From positions 1-64,000 of the forward strand of contig NZ_VSFF01000004.1 of assembly GCF_008085905.1 (NCBI RefSeq): 64,000 nt of DNA, read 5' to 3'. Of this stretch, positions 51,507-59,190 are shown piece by piece. The stretch is from Actinomadura syzygii (lineage in GTDB: Bacteria > Actinomycetota > Actinomycetes > Streptosporangiales > Streptosporangiaceae). The translations under genes were made by a program, and so were the position numbers. Under the pieces are notes generated by a model. That model was not told the DNA's origin and did not search any database. It worked only from the letters and a program-made list of their open reading frames with translations. The stretch's first letter is position 1; each line of letters opens with the position of its first letter.

Positions 51507-52214
51507 TCAGGGGCGGGTTGCGCGGCGGCGGTGGGCCTTCTGGCGGCAGGAGGGGCTGCAGTAGCGGGGTGGGCGGCCGGTGGAGGCGCGGGTGACGGGA
51601 GTCCGGCAGATCTCGCAGTGGGTTTCGTTACGGAGTGCCGACCGAGTTTCGTTTTGTTTCGTTACGGGACGCAAGGCGTCGAAGGCGAGGGAGGTCATGC
51701 GGCCGGGCGGGGAGTCCTGGCGGCGCAGGCGTTCCATGAGCATGGTGCCGACCATGAGGGCTCGTACGTCGCGGACGTCCACGTCGGCGCGTACGGCTCC
51801 GGCCTCCTGGGCACGGCGCAGGAGGACATCTAGGGCCGCTGTGAACTCCTCGTCCAGGTTGTCCACGTTGAAGGTGCCGATGTCGGCCGCTAGGGCGTCG
51901 CAGAGCGCGTGGTTGAACATGGCGCGTTCGACGGCCCACATCAGGAAGCCGTGGAAGGCGTCTGCGGGATCGTCCGCGTCGGCCAGGGCTTGGGCCTCGT
52001 CCACCATCTGTGCGATGCGCTCGGTGATGACGGTGTGGAAGAGGGCTTCCTTGGTCGGGAAGTTGCGGTAGACCGTGCCGGCCCCGACTCCGGCGCGGCG
52101 GGCTATGTCGTCCAGCGGGACAAGGTGTCCGTCGGCGGCGAACGCCTCGAACGCGGCCTGGACGATCCGCTCGCGGTTGCGGCGCGCGTCGGCGCGTCGG
52201 GGCTGTCCGCTCAT
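51507..52214 (-). CDS. TetR-family regulator with C-terminal zinc-ribbon-like tail
   Basis: The 235-aa protein has a TetR DNA-binding domain (RIVQAAFEAFAADGHLVPLDDI, GVGAGTVYRNFPTKEALF) and the usual helical ligand domain to about residue 190. It then has a short extension with CEIC, RYC and SPSCRQKAHRRR: four cysteines in a CxxC...CxxxC arrangement plus a basic end. The tail looks like a small zinc ribbon added to the regulator. It is divergent from the LLM oxidoreductase gene, its likely target. Confidence 0.88.
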   Translation of the reverse strand: MSGQPRRADARRNRERIVQAAFEAFAADGHLVPLDDIARRAGVGAGTVYRNFPTKEALFHTVITERIAQMVDEAQALADADDPADAFHGFLMWAVERAMFNHALCDALAADIGTFNVDNLDEEFTAALDVLLRRAQEAGAVRADVDVRDVRALMVGTMLMERLRRQDSPPGRMTSLAFDALRPVTKQNETRSALRNETHCEICRTPVTRASTGRPPRYCSPSCRQKAHRRRATRP

Positions 52215-52297
52215 CGGGCCTCCTCAGGTTGACAAACGGGGCGATCGTTCCGGTAACGTCGCTAAGCGGGTTATCCGTTCCGAGTATAGGAGGACTG
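52215..52297. promoter_or_regulatory. divergent promoter/operator between tetR and the LLM gene
   Basis: The 83-bp divergent region contains TTGACA (52229-52234) and a nearly symmetrical pair CGGTAAC (52252-52258) and GTTATCCG (52270-52277), each flanked by CGTTCCG. This arrangement is expected of a TetR-type operator. The LLM start is preceded by AGGAGG. Confidence 0.5.
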
Positions 52298-53203
52298 ATG
52301 GCGGTCACGGCGGTTGACGAGATGCGGAGCAGGTTGGGCAGGGTCGGCGCCACGCTCACCACACCGATCGCACCGGCGGAGGAGTGGCGGCGCGCCGCCC
52401 GCCGGGTGGAAGACGCCGGTTACGGATCGATCTGGGTGAACGAGGCGATTGGGGGGCGTGAGGTGTTCACCCAGTTGAGCGTGATGCTGGCAGCGACCGA
52501 CCGCATCGTGCTCGGATCGTCCATCGCGAACTTGTGGGCGCGGCATCCCGCTGCCATGCAGGGCGCCGCCTCCGTGCTGGCCGACGCGTATCCGGGACGG
52601 CTCGCGCTGGGAATCGGCGTCAGCATGGGCGCGCTCGTCGAGCAGAGCGGCCAGGAATGGACGAGCCCGCTCAACCGAATGCGCGACTACCTCGACGGAA
52701 TGGACGCTTCGGTCGACGCGGCACCCGTCCCGGAGACTCCGTTCCCGCGACTGCTGGCGGCACTCGGACCGAAGATGCAGGGACTGGCCAGGGACCGCGC
52801 GGACGGCGCACTGCCCGCCGCCATGCCGGTCGAGCACACCAGGCTGGCGAGAGAAAGGCTCGGGGATGACAAACTTCTGATCGTTCTCCAGGGGGTGATT
52901 CTTGAGACGGATCCGGGGAAGGCGCGCGGGATGGCGCGGCAGACGCGGATGCTCGAAATGCCGGGCTCGCCGTACACCCGCGCGCTCAAGGGTCTCGGTT
53001 ACTCGGAAGAAGCGCTGGCCGACGGCGCTTCGGACGAAGTCATCGACGCCTGCTACGGCTGGGGCGACGAGGCGGCGATCGCCAAGCGGATCCAGGACCA
53101 CCTGGACGCCGGGGCCGACCATGTGTGCCTCAGCGTCTTCGCTCCCGACCCGGCCTCGTCGGCCGAGCAATTCGAGCGCCTCGCCCCGGCTATCCTTTCA
53201 TAG
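52298..53203 (+). CDS. LLM-class oxidoreductase (TIGR03620-type, probably F420-dependent)
   Basis: The 301-aa luciferase-like protein shows AARRVEDAGYGSIWVNEAIGG, IVLGSSIANLWARHPAAMQGAASVLADAYPGRLALGIGVS and the C-terminal KRIQDHLDAGADHVCLSVF. F420 rather than FMN is likely in an actinomycete of this subfamily. AGGAGG at 52288-52293 fixes the ATG. Regulation by the divergent TetR gene is likely. A degenerate tandem repeat begins at its stop codon. Confidence 0.9.
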   Translation: MAVTAVDEMRSRLGRVGATLTTPIAPAEEWRRAARRVEDAGYGSIWVNEAIGGREVFTQLSVMLAATDRIVLGSSIANLWARHPAAMQGAASVLADAYPGRLALGIGVSMGALVEQSGQEWTSPLNRMRDYLDGMDASVDAAPVPETPFPRLLAALGPKMQGLARDRADGALPAAMPVEHTRLARERLGDDKLLIVLQGVILETDPGKARGMARQTRMLEMPGSPYTRALKGLGYSEEALADGASDEVIDACYGWGDEAAIAKRIQDHLDAGADHVCLSVFAPDPASSAEQFERLAPAILS

Positions 53204-53525
53204 CCCGAACCGTTGTCGGCTCTTCACAGTCCGAGCCTCCGACGTCCTTCTTAAAGCTCGAACCCTCGCCGACTTCTCACGGCCCGAGCCTTCGCCCCCA
53301 GCCACGGCCCGCGAGCTTGGCCGTCCCTTCGCGCAGCCCGAACCTGCACCATCTTTCCTCATAACTCGACCTGTCGTCAGCCCTTCACAGGCCAAACCCT
53401 CTCCGACCTCTCACAAGCCAACCTTCGTCCTTCTATCACATGCCAGAATTCACCCCCTCTCACAGGCCAGCTTTTGCTGCCCTCTAGAACCTGAACCTTC
53501 GAAGTCTTTCACGGGTCGCCCTTTC
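53202..53525. repeat. degenerate ~26-bp pyrimidine-rich tandem repeat array
   Basis: Ten or more imperfect units follow one another, each of the form TCACAGCCCGAACCTTCGCC followed by a CT-rich tract, with spacing of about 24-28 bp. Examples begin near 53229, 53279, 53332, 53384, 53412, 53437 and 53459. The array begins at the stop of the LLM gene. No spacers of constant unique sequence exist, so it is not CRISPR. No gene is supported in it on either strand. Confidence 0.7.
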
Positions 53526-53615
53526 TAAGGTTCCGAATCTCCCAGGCCCGCTTCGTCTTTCGCGATCCACCAATCTTTGCCATGGCCTGCGGGCCCGGCG
53601 TTCTTCGTGGCTCAG

Positions 53616-53670
53616 GGCTCTGCCGCCCCTCGAGGGCTCGCCTGTCCCTCGGGGCTCTGCTGGCCCTCGG
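53616..53670. repeat. 18-19-bp tandem repeat, three copies
   Basis: GGCTCTGCCGCCCCTCGAG, GGCTCGCCTGTCCCTCGG and GGCTCTGCTGGCCCTCGG stand in tandem, followed by a partial AGGCT. They lie just beyond the stop of the minus-strand response-regulator gene. The 90 bp between this and the larger array show nothing recognisable. Confidence 0.8.
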
Positions 53671-53688
53671 AGGCTAGTTGTGGGTTTG

Positions 53689-54345
53689 TTACTGGGGGTG
53701 GATGAGGCGGGATTCGTAGGCGGCTATCACCAGTTGGGCGCGGTCGCGGGCCTGGAGTTTGGAGAGGAGGTGGCCGATGTGCGTTTTCACGGTCGCCGGG
53801 CTCAGGTGCAGATGTGCGGCGAGTTCGGTGTTGGAGAGGCCGCGGGCGATGAGCGTGAGGACCTCGCGTTCGCGGTCCGTCAGGGCGTCTAGGTCGGGCG
53901 GGGCGTCCCGCGCTGGGCCGGGGCGCCGGACGAACTCGGCGATCAACCGCCGGGTCACCGAGGGGGCGAGGAGCGACTCGCCGGAGGCGACGACGCGGAC
54001 GGCGGAGAGGAGGTCGGCGGGCGGGGTGTCCTTGAGGAGGAAGCCGCTGGCCCCGGCGCGGAGCGCGGAGTAGACGTAGGCGTCCAGGTCGAAGGTGGTG
54101 AGGATCAGAACGCGGACGCCGGGCACGTCGGAGCAGATGCGCCGGGTCGCCTCGATGCCGTCCATCTCGGGCATGCGGACGTCCATGAGGACGACGTCGG
54201 GTCGTTCGCGTTCGGCGAGCCGGACGGCCTCGGCCCCGGTCCCGGCCTCGCCGACGGTGCGCAGCCCGGGCGCGGTGTCGACGAGGACGCGGAAGCTGCC
54301 CCGCACGAGTGCCTGGTCGTCGGCGACGAGGACACGCAGATCCAC
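53689..54345 (-). CDS. NarL/LuxR-type response regulator
   Basis: The 218-aa regulator has a receiver domain (phospho-acceptor Asp55; FLLKDTPP carries the conserved Lys) and a LuxR-type helix-turn-helix (LTDREREVLTLIARGLSNTELAAHLHLSPATVKTHIGHLL, about 153-195; motifs LTDREREVLTLI and ATVKTHIGHLL). It is the partner of the histidine kinase 7 bp upstream on the same strand. The probable target is the divergent ABC exporter operon. Confidence 0.95.
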   Translation of the reverse strand: MDLRVLVADDQALVRGSFRVLVDTAPGLRTVGEAGTGAEAVRLAERERPDVVLMDVRMPEMDGIEATRRICSDVPGVRVLILTTFDLDAYVYSALRAGASGFLLKDTPPADLLSAVRVVASGESLLAPSVTRRLIAEFVRRPGPARDAPPDLDALTDREREVLTLIARGLSNTELAAHLHLSPATVKTHIGHLLSKLQARDRAQLVIAAYESRLIHPQ

Positions 54346-54352
54346 GGGGCTC

Positions 54353-55483
54353 CTAGGGCTCGTAGGCGAAGGCGGCGGACACAGCGAAGCCTCCTTCGGG
54401 ACGCGGCCCGGCGGTGAAGTCGCCGCCGTACATCATGACGCGCTCGCGCATCCCGATGAGCCCGTGCCCGTCCCCGCCGGGGAGGACGCGGACGCCCGGC
54501 CCGTCGTCGGTCACGTCGATCCGCACGCGGAGTTCGTCCACCCGGATGCGGACGCGGCAGCGGGCGGGGGCGGCGTGCTTGACGACGTTGGTGATCGCCT
54601 CCTGCACGATCCGGTAGGCGGACAGTTCGACGCCTTCGGGTAGGTCGGCCGCGTCCACCTCCAGGTCGACGTGCACACCGGCCATCGCGGCGCGCTCGGC
54701 GAGACCGGGCAGCCCGGACAGGCCCGGGGACGGCGCGAGGTCGGCCTCGCCGGTCCGGAGGACGCCGAGCAGGTGGCGCATCTCGGCGAGGGACGCGCGG
54801 CTCGTCGTCTCGATCACGCGGAGGGCGTCGACGGCCTCCTCCGGGCGGGCCTCCGCGACGTGCACGGCGACCCCGGCCTTGACCGCGATGAGGCTCATGC
54901 TGTGCGCGACGACGTCGTGGAGTTCGCGGGCGATGCGGAGCCGCTCGTCCGAGACGGCCTGGTCGGCGAGCTGGCGAGCGGACCGCGCGGTCTGCGCGCG
55001 GCGCTCGCGGACGACCCGTCCGAGCGTCCAGGACGCGCCGAGCACCGCGAGCCCCATCAGCACCCGGCCGGCGACCTCGGCGTGCCAGTCGGCGGGCCCG
55101 GCGATCCCCCCGGCGAAGATCAGGACGGAGCTGGCGAACCCGATGAGCGGCGTCGGGATCCAGTGCCGCCGGCGGCGGGTGAGCGCGACCGGGTAGAGGG
55201 CGAACCCGGCGGCGACGTAGGAGTCCCACGGCAGGCCGAGCGGCAGCGACGCGGTCGAGGCGGCCAGCACGACGGCGAACACCGGGACGGGCCACACCCG
55301 CCGCGCCGCTAGCGGCAGCCCGATCGCCGCCGCCACCGGAAGGGCGAGGAGCGCCGAGACGCCCGTCTCCCCGGGGAGGACAAGCAGCGCAAAGGTGCAC
55401 AGGACGGCGGCGACCGCGTCCAGGCCGATCAGCCGACGCTCGTCCGGCCACCGGGAAGAGGAGCGCGGGTCGGGTTCGTCCAC
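54353..55483 (-). CDS. sensor histidine kinase (HisKA_3, NarX/DesK type)
   Basis: The 376-aa membrane kinase has four or five N-terminal transmembrane helices (about 20-155) with hardly any extracytoplasmic loop. HisKA_3 follows, with RIARELHDVVAHSMSLI (His189), and a GHKL ATPase (EAITNVVKHA N-box, DDGPGV and GHGLIGMRERV G-boxes). The lack of a large sensor domain suggests it detects an intramembrane cue or works with the transporter, as in BceS/LiaS-like modules. The gene pair is divergent from the ABC genes by 144 bp. Confidence 0.95.
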   Translation of the reverse strand: MDEPDPRSSSRWPDERRLIGLDAVAAVLCTFALLVLPGETGVSALLALPVAAAIGLPLAARRVWPVPVFAVVLAASTASLPLGLPWDSYVAAGFALYPVALTRRRRHWIPTPLIGFASSVLIFAGGIAGPADWHAEVAGRVLMGLAVLGASWTLGRVVRERRAQTARSARQLADQAVSDERLRIARELHDVVAHSMSLIAVKAGVAVHVAEARPEEAVDALRVIETTSRASLAEMRHLLGVLRTGEADLAPSPGLSGLPGLAERAAMAGVHVDLEVDAADLPEGVELSAYRIVQEAITNVVKHAAPARCRVRIRVDELRVRIDVTDDGPGVRVLPGGDGHGLIGMRERVMMYGGDFTAGPRPEGGFAVSAAFAYEP

Positions 55484-55627
55484 GTCACGACGTTATCCGG
55501 ACGCCCCGAACCGCCGCCTCATACCAGGGTCCGAGGCGGGCGGGACGGTCTCGGAGCACGCTCCGACGGACGAGTCCCGCCCCCGATCCGATGTGCGGCG
55601 AAGGCGTCCCGTACGAGGGTCGACCGC

Positions 55628-56602
55628 ATGATCGAAGTACGCGAGCTGACCAAGCGCTACGGCGCGACGACGGCGGTGGACCGGCTGTCCTTCGCCGTCA
55701 GGCCCGGGACGGTGACCGGCTTCCTCGGCCCGAACGGCGCGGGGAAGTCGACGACGATGCGCGTGCTGCTCGGGCTGGACGCGGCGACGTCCGGCGAGGC
55801 GCTGGTGAACGGCGGCCGGTACGCGGCGCTGCGGCGGCCGATGCGGGAGGTCGGCGCACTGCTGGACGCCGGCGCGGTGCACGGCGGGCGCCGGGCGTTC
55901 GACCATCTCGGCTGGCTGGCGCGCGGCAACGGCATCCCGGCGCGGCGGGTGACGGAGGTCCTCGAACAGGTGGGCCTGGCGGGCGTGGCGCGCAAGCGGG
56001 TCGCCGGGTTCTCGCTCGGCATGCGGCAGCGCCTCGGGATCGCGGCGGCCCTGCTCGGCGACCCCGGCGTGCTCATGTTCGACGAGCCGGTGAACGGCCT
56101 CGACCCGGACGGCGTCCGCTGGATCCGGGAGCTGATGCGGGCGCTCGCCGCCGAGGGCCGGACCGTGCTGATCTCCAGCCATCTGATGAGCGAGATGGAA
56201 CTGACCGCCGACAGGCTGATCGTCATCGGCCGCGGACGGCTGATCGCGGACACGTCCGTGCGCGAGTTGGCGCAGCGGTTCGGGCGCGGGGTGCTCGTCC
56301 GGACGCCGCGTCCGGCAGAACTGACCGAAGTGCTGGAGGCGGCGGGCGGCAGCGTCGAGCCCGCCCCCGGCGGCCCGGCGACGGACGGCAGGCTGGCGGA
56401 CGGCAGGCTGGCGGTCGGCGGGCTGGACGTCGAGGCCATCGGCGACATGGCCGCCGCGAAGGGCATCCCGCTGCACGAGGTGACGCCGCACAGCGCCTCG
56501 CTGGAGGAGGCGTACATGGCGCTCACCTCCGGCAACGCCGAGTTCACCGCCGACGCCAAAACGCAGCCCACCACCGAGGCCACCGCGAGGAGGACGTCAT
56601 GA
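55628..56602 (+). CDS. ABC transporter ATP-binding protein
   Basis: The 324-aa ATPase has Walker A (GPNGAGKST), a signature loop FSLGMRQRLGIAAAL, Walker B (VLMFDEPVNGLDP) and the H-loop (ISSHLMSEME). It belongs to the drug/lantibiotic exporter group. The C-terminal 100 residues form the accessory domain, with a DGRLADGRLAVGG repeat. It overlaps the first permease gene by 4 bp (ATGA). Confidence 0.94.
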   Translation: MIEVRELTKRYGATTAVDRLSFAVRPGTVTGFLGPNGAGKSTTMRVLLGLDAATSGEALVNGGRYAALRRPMREVGALLDAGAVHGGRRAFDHLGWLARGNGIPARRVTEVLEQVGLAGVARKRVAGFSLGMRQRLGIAAALLGDPGVLMFDEPVNGLDPDGVRWIRELMRALAAEGRTVLISSHLMSEMELTADRLIVIGRGRLIADTSVRELAQRFGRGVLVRTPRPAELTEVLEAAGGSVEPAPGGPATDGRLADGRLAVGGLDVEAIGDMAAAKGIPLHEVTPHSASLEEAYMALTSGNAEFTADAKTQPTTEATARRTS

Positions 56603-57375
56603 TCGATGCGTTCGCGGCTGAGTGGTACAAGCTCCGCACGATCCGTTCGACCGCGGCCGTCTTCGGCGCGGTCGGGGTCTTCATGCTGCTCTGCGTCCTC
56701 TACTCCTGGTACGTGGGCCACTACTGGGACGGCCTGTCGGCGGCCGAGCGGTCGCGGACCGAGGCGTCTCCCCCGGACCAACTGCTGGCCGTGACCCTGC
56801 CGGTGTGCGCGGTGGTCCTCGGAGCGCTGACGCTGACTTCGGAGTACGCGACCGGCATGCACCGGACGAGCCTCACCGCACTGCCGCGCCGACTGACCCT
56901 GTTCACCGCGAAGGCGGGGGTGGCCGGAGGCGCAATGCTCGCGGCGGCGCTGGCGAGCCTCGCCGCCGGGTTCCTCGGCGGGAAGGCGGTCGTGGGCGAC
57001 CGGGCGCTGCCCACGTTCCACGGCCCGGCGGGCGCGACGGCGGCGCATCTGCTGTGGGTCGGACTGGCGGCGGCGGCGCTGACGCTGATCACCTACGGGG
57101 TGGGCGCGGTGCTCCGGTCGACCGCGGCGACGATCACGTCCATGCTGGGGCTGCTGATCGTGGTGCCGGTGCTGACGCGGCTGCTGCCGTCGCCGTGGGA
57201 CGACCGGGCCTGGTCGCTGCTGCCGGAGGCGCTGCCCGGCCAGATCGCGGCGGCGCCCGGGACGTCCGGCGGCGAGGGCGTCCTGCCCGCGCCGGTCGCG
57301 GCCGTGCTGATGGCGGTGTACGTGGCGATCGCGCTGGCGGTGGGCGCGTTCTCGTTCGTCCGCAGGGACGCTTGA
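56599..57375 (+). CDS. ABC-2-type transporter permease 1
   Basis: The 258-aa protein has about six transmembrane segments and begins AAEWYKLRTIRSTAAVFG, the typical amphipathic start of ABC-2 permeases. It contains TSEYATGMHRTSLTALPRR, the family's conserved loop. It is translationally coupled at both ends (ATGA upstream, TTGA downstream). With permease 2 it probably forms a heterodimeric exporter channel. Confidence 0.92.
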   Translation: MIDAFAAEWYKLRTIRSTAAVFGAVGVFMLLCVLYSWYVGHYWDGLSAAERSRTEASPPDQLLAVTLPVCAVVLGALTLTSEYATGMHRTSLTALPRRLTLFTAKAGVAGGAMLAAALASLAAGFLGGKAVVGDRALPTFHGPAGATAAHLLWVGLAAAALTLITYGVGAVLRSTAATITSMLGLLIVVPVLTRLLPSPWDDRAWSLLPEALPGQIAAAPGTSGGEGVLPAPVAAVLMAVYVAIALAVGAFSFVRRDA

Positions 57376-58166
57376 ACGGGCGCGGGGCGGCGGACGCCGT
57401 CGCGGCCGAATGGTGGAAGCTGCGTTCGGTCCGGTCGACGTACTGGGTGCTGACGGCGACGGCCCTGACGCTCGGGCTCGTCCTGCTGCTGGGCGTCCAG
57501 GTGGCGCGGGCGTGGGACGGCCTGTCCGCCGCGGACCGGACGAAGTTCGAGCTGCGTCCGCTGCAGGAGATCGGCGGCTGGGCGGCGGGGCTGTGCGTCG
57601 GCGTCCTCGGCGTGCTGGCGATCACGCCCGAGTACCGGACCGGCATGATCCGCACGACGTTCACGGCGGTGCCGCGGCGCGGCGTGCTCCTCGCCGCCAA
57701 GGCGGCCGTCGTCGGGACGGTCGCGCTGGTCGCGGGCGAGGCGGTGACCGTCGGCTCGCTCGTCGGGACGCGGCTCGTCGTCGGCGACCGGCGGTTCGCG
57801 GACCAGGGCGCGTCCCTCGCGCACGAGCTGCCCGGCTTCGCCGTCGCCGGCGCGACACCGGCGGTGTACGCGCTCATCGGCCTCGCGCTCGGCGCGCTGC
57901 TGCGGTCGACGGCGGGCTCGATCGTCTCGCTGGTGTTCGCGTGGCACGTCCTGCCGCTGCTGGTGTACCACCTGCCGGGGCCGTGGAACGAGCGGGTCGG
58001 CTCGGTGATGATCGGCGGCCTGCCCGCGCAGATCGCCGGACGCGACGCGGAGAACTCCATCTACGGCGACCTGCTCCCGCCGGGCGCGGCGGCGGCGTTG
58101 CTCGCGGCGTACGCGATCGTGCCGCTCGGCTTCGCGGCCGCCGTCCTGCGCCGCCGCGACGCCTGA
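57372..58166 (+). CDS. ABC-2-type transporter permease 2
   Basis: The 264-aa protein is a paralogue of permease 1 (AAEWWKLRSVRSTYWVL, ITPEYRTGMIRTTFTAVPRR, LGALLRSTAGSIVSLVF). No ATG or GTG is suitably placed; TTG at 57372 overlaps the stop of permease 1 (TTGA), so a coupled TTG start is inferred. The operon ends in the bidirectional terminator at 58226. Confidence 0.9.
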   Translation: MNGRGAADAVAAEWWKLRSVRSTYWVLTATALTLGLVLLLGVQVARAWDGLSAADRTKFELRPLQEIGGWAAGLCVGVLGVLAITPEYRTGMIRTTFTAVPRRGVLLAAKAAVVGTVALVAGEAVTVGSLVGTRLVVGDRRFADQGASLAHELPGFAVAGATPAVYALIGLALGALLRSTAGSIVSLVFAWHVLPLLVYHLPGPWNERVGSVMIGGLPAQIAGRDAENSIYGDLLPPGAAAALLAAYAIVPLGFAAAVLRRRDA

Positions 58167-58225
58167 GCCTGCCCTGGAACGTGAGCCCCGACCGCGCTGG
58201 GTGTGAGACTTGCCCTGGAACGGAA

Positions 58226-58258
58226 GACGGCGGCGCCCCGACCCGGGGCGCCGCCGTC
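58226..58258. terminator. bidirectional terminator hairpin
   Basis: A 14-bp perfect stem (GACGGCGGCGCCCC / GGGGCGCCGCCGTC) with a 5-nt loop lies between the convergent permease 2 and HPF-like genes. Just upstream, TGCCCTGGAACG occurs twice (58171 and 58211). Confidence 0.8.
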
Positions 58259-58275
58259 GGACGTGTCGTGCCGGG

Positions 58276-58584
58276 TCAGCCGGTGCGCAGGGCGTACGTC
58301 CGGATCGCCAGGCGTTCGCGGAGCATGTCGATGGCCTCGTCGATGCGCCGGGCGGCGGCCTGGGCGCGGACGCGGCGGCCGTCGAGGTCGACGACGGCCT
58401 GGGCGAGCGCCGGGCGCGGCAGCGACGGGTCGGCCACGACGCTGAGCGTGACCTTGACGGACGTGACGTGCTGCGCTCCGGCGAGCGCGTCCCGGACGGC
58501 GCGCTCCGCCGCCCCGCGCTCGTGCGCCGTGACGTCCCCCGAGGTGAGGAACCGGATCTCCGGTCGCTCTCGGGTCGCGTTCAT
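58276..58584 (-). CDS. HPF/RaiA-like ribosome-associated protein (short form)
   Basis: The 102-aa protein resembles the N-terminal S30AE domain of ribosome hibernation factors: DVTAHERGAAERAVRDALAG, a central VTSVKVTLSVVADPSLPRPA strand pair, [28 protein letters not shown] and a short tail. It lacks the C-terminal dimerisation domain of long HPF, so it may bind ribosomes as a monomer, if at all. The ATG at 58584 follows a GGGGGG run. Confidence 0.7.
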   Translation of the reverse strand: MNATRERPEIRFLTSGDVTAHERGAAERAVRDALAGAQHVTSVKVTLSVVADPSLPRPALAQAVVDLDGRRVRAQAAARRIDEAIDMLRERLAIRTYALRTG

Positions 58585-59190
58585 GATCCCCCCAGTGCTG
58601 TTCGCTTCGTTGCGTGAGCGGCTGCGGCGGCCGGTCGCCGACGCGGCGGCGGCCCGCCGCCGATCACCCCTCTGCCTTAACAACGCCACGCGCGTCTCAA
58701 ACATCACCCTTCTCGGACGAGAGCTTCGTCACGAAGATCCCCGGACAACCCGGCGGCGCCGAACCGCGAATTCACCGGAATGCCCGGCGGCGGTCATTCG
58801 CGGGCCATACCGACCGGCGGGAATGTTCCGTCCGATTGGCCGCGCCGGCGCGGCGGAACCGTCCCCAATTGGCCTGGCAACGGCGGTGCGGCCGGGCCCG
58901 GAATTGACGCCCGGCGGTACTCACGCATAGTGACCGAACCACGCTGCGGAGCCATTGCGCCACCGACAGCACTGGTCATCGGCCGTCTCCGCGACCTTCT
59001 CGCCGCCCTTCGCCCGGGAACGGCCGACGATCATCACGCGATCACCGCGCGAACCTCACCCGGCCGACCCGTACCGGATGTTTTCATGCGGAAGCATTTT
59101 CCGCGCTTCCCAAAAACGGTGTGGGATCCTCTAACATGGGTCGGTGCCTCTCCGTCCCACGAGCAGACCCTTCGACTGGCTGGTGACCCC
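58585..59190. other. 606-bp divergent intergenic region
   Basis: No gene is supported here. It must hold the promoters of the minus-strand HPF-like gene and of the Scr1-type regulator. The stretch around 58675-58720 is AT-richer. Close to the regulator are overlapping dyads (59088-59110) and a -10-like TAACAT (59132-59137). Confidence 0.5.
59088..59110. promoter_or_regulatory. overlapping dyads upstream of the Scr1-type regulator
   Basis: GCGGAA-N5-TTCCGC (59088-59104) overlaps GGAAGC-N9-GCTTCC (59090-59110), about 80-100 bp before the regulator start and just ahead of the TAACAT -10. The position suits autoregulation. Confidence 0.4.

Noticed and set aside
53202-53525. A CRISPR array.
   Set aside because: Units are degenerate, there are no constant-length unique spacers, no clear identical repeats and no cas genes.
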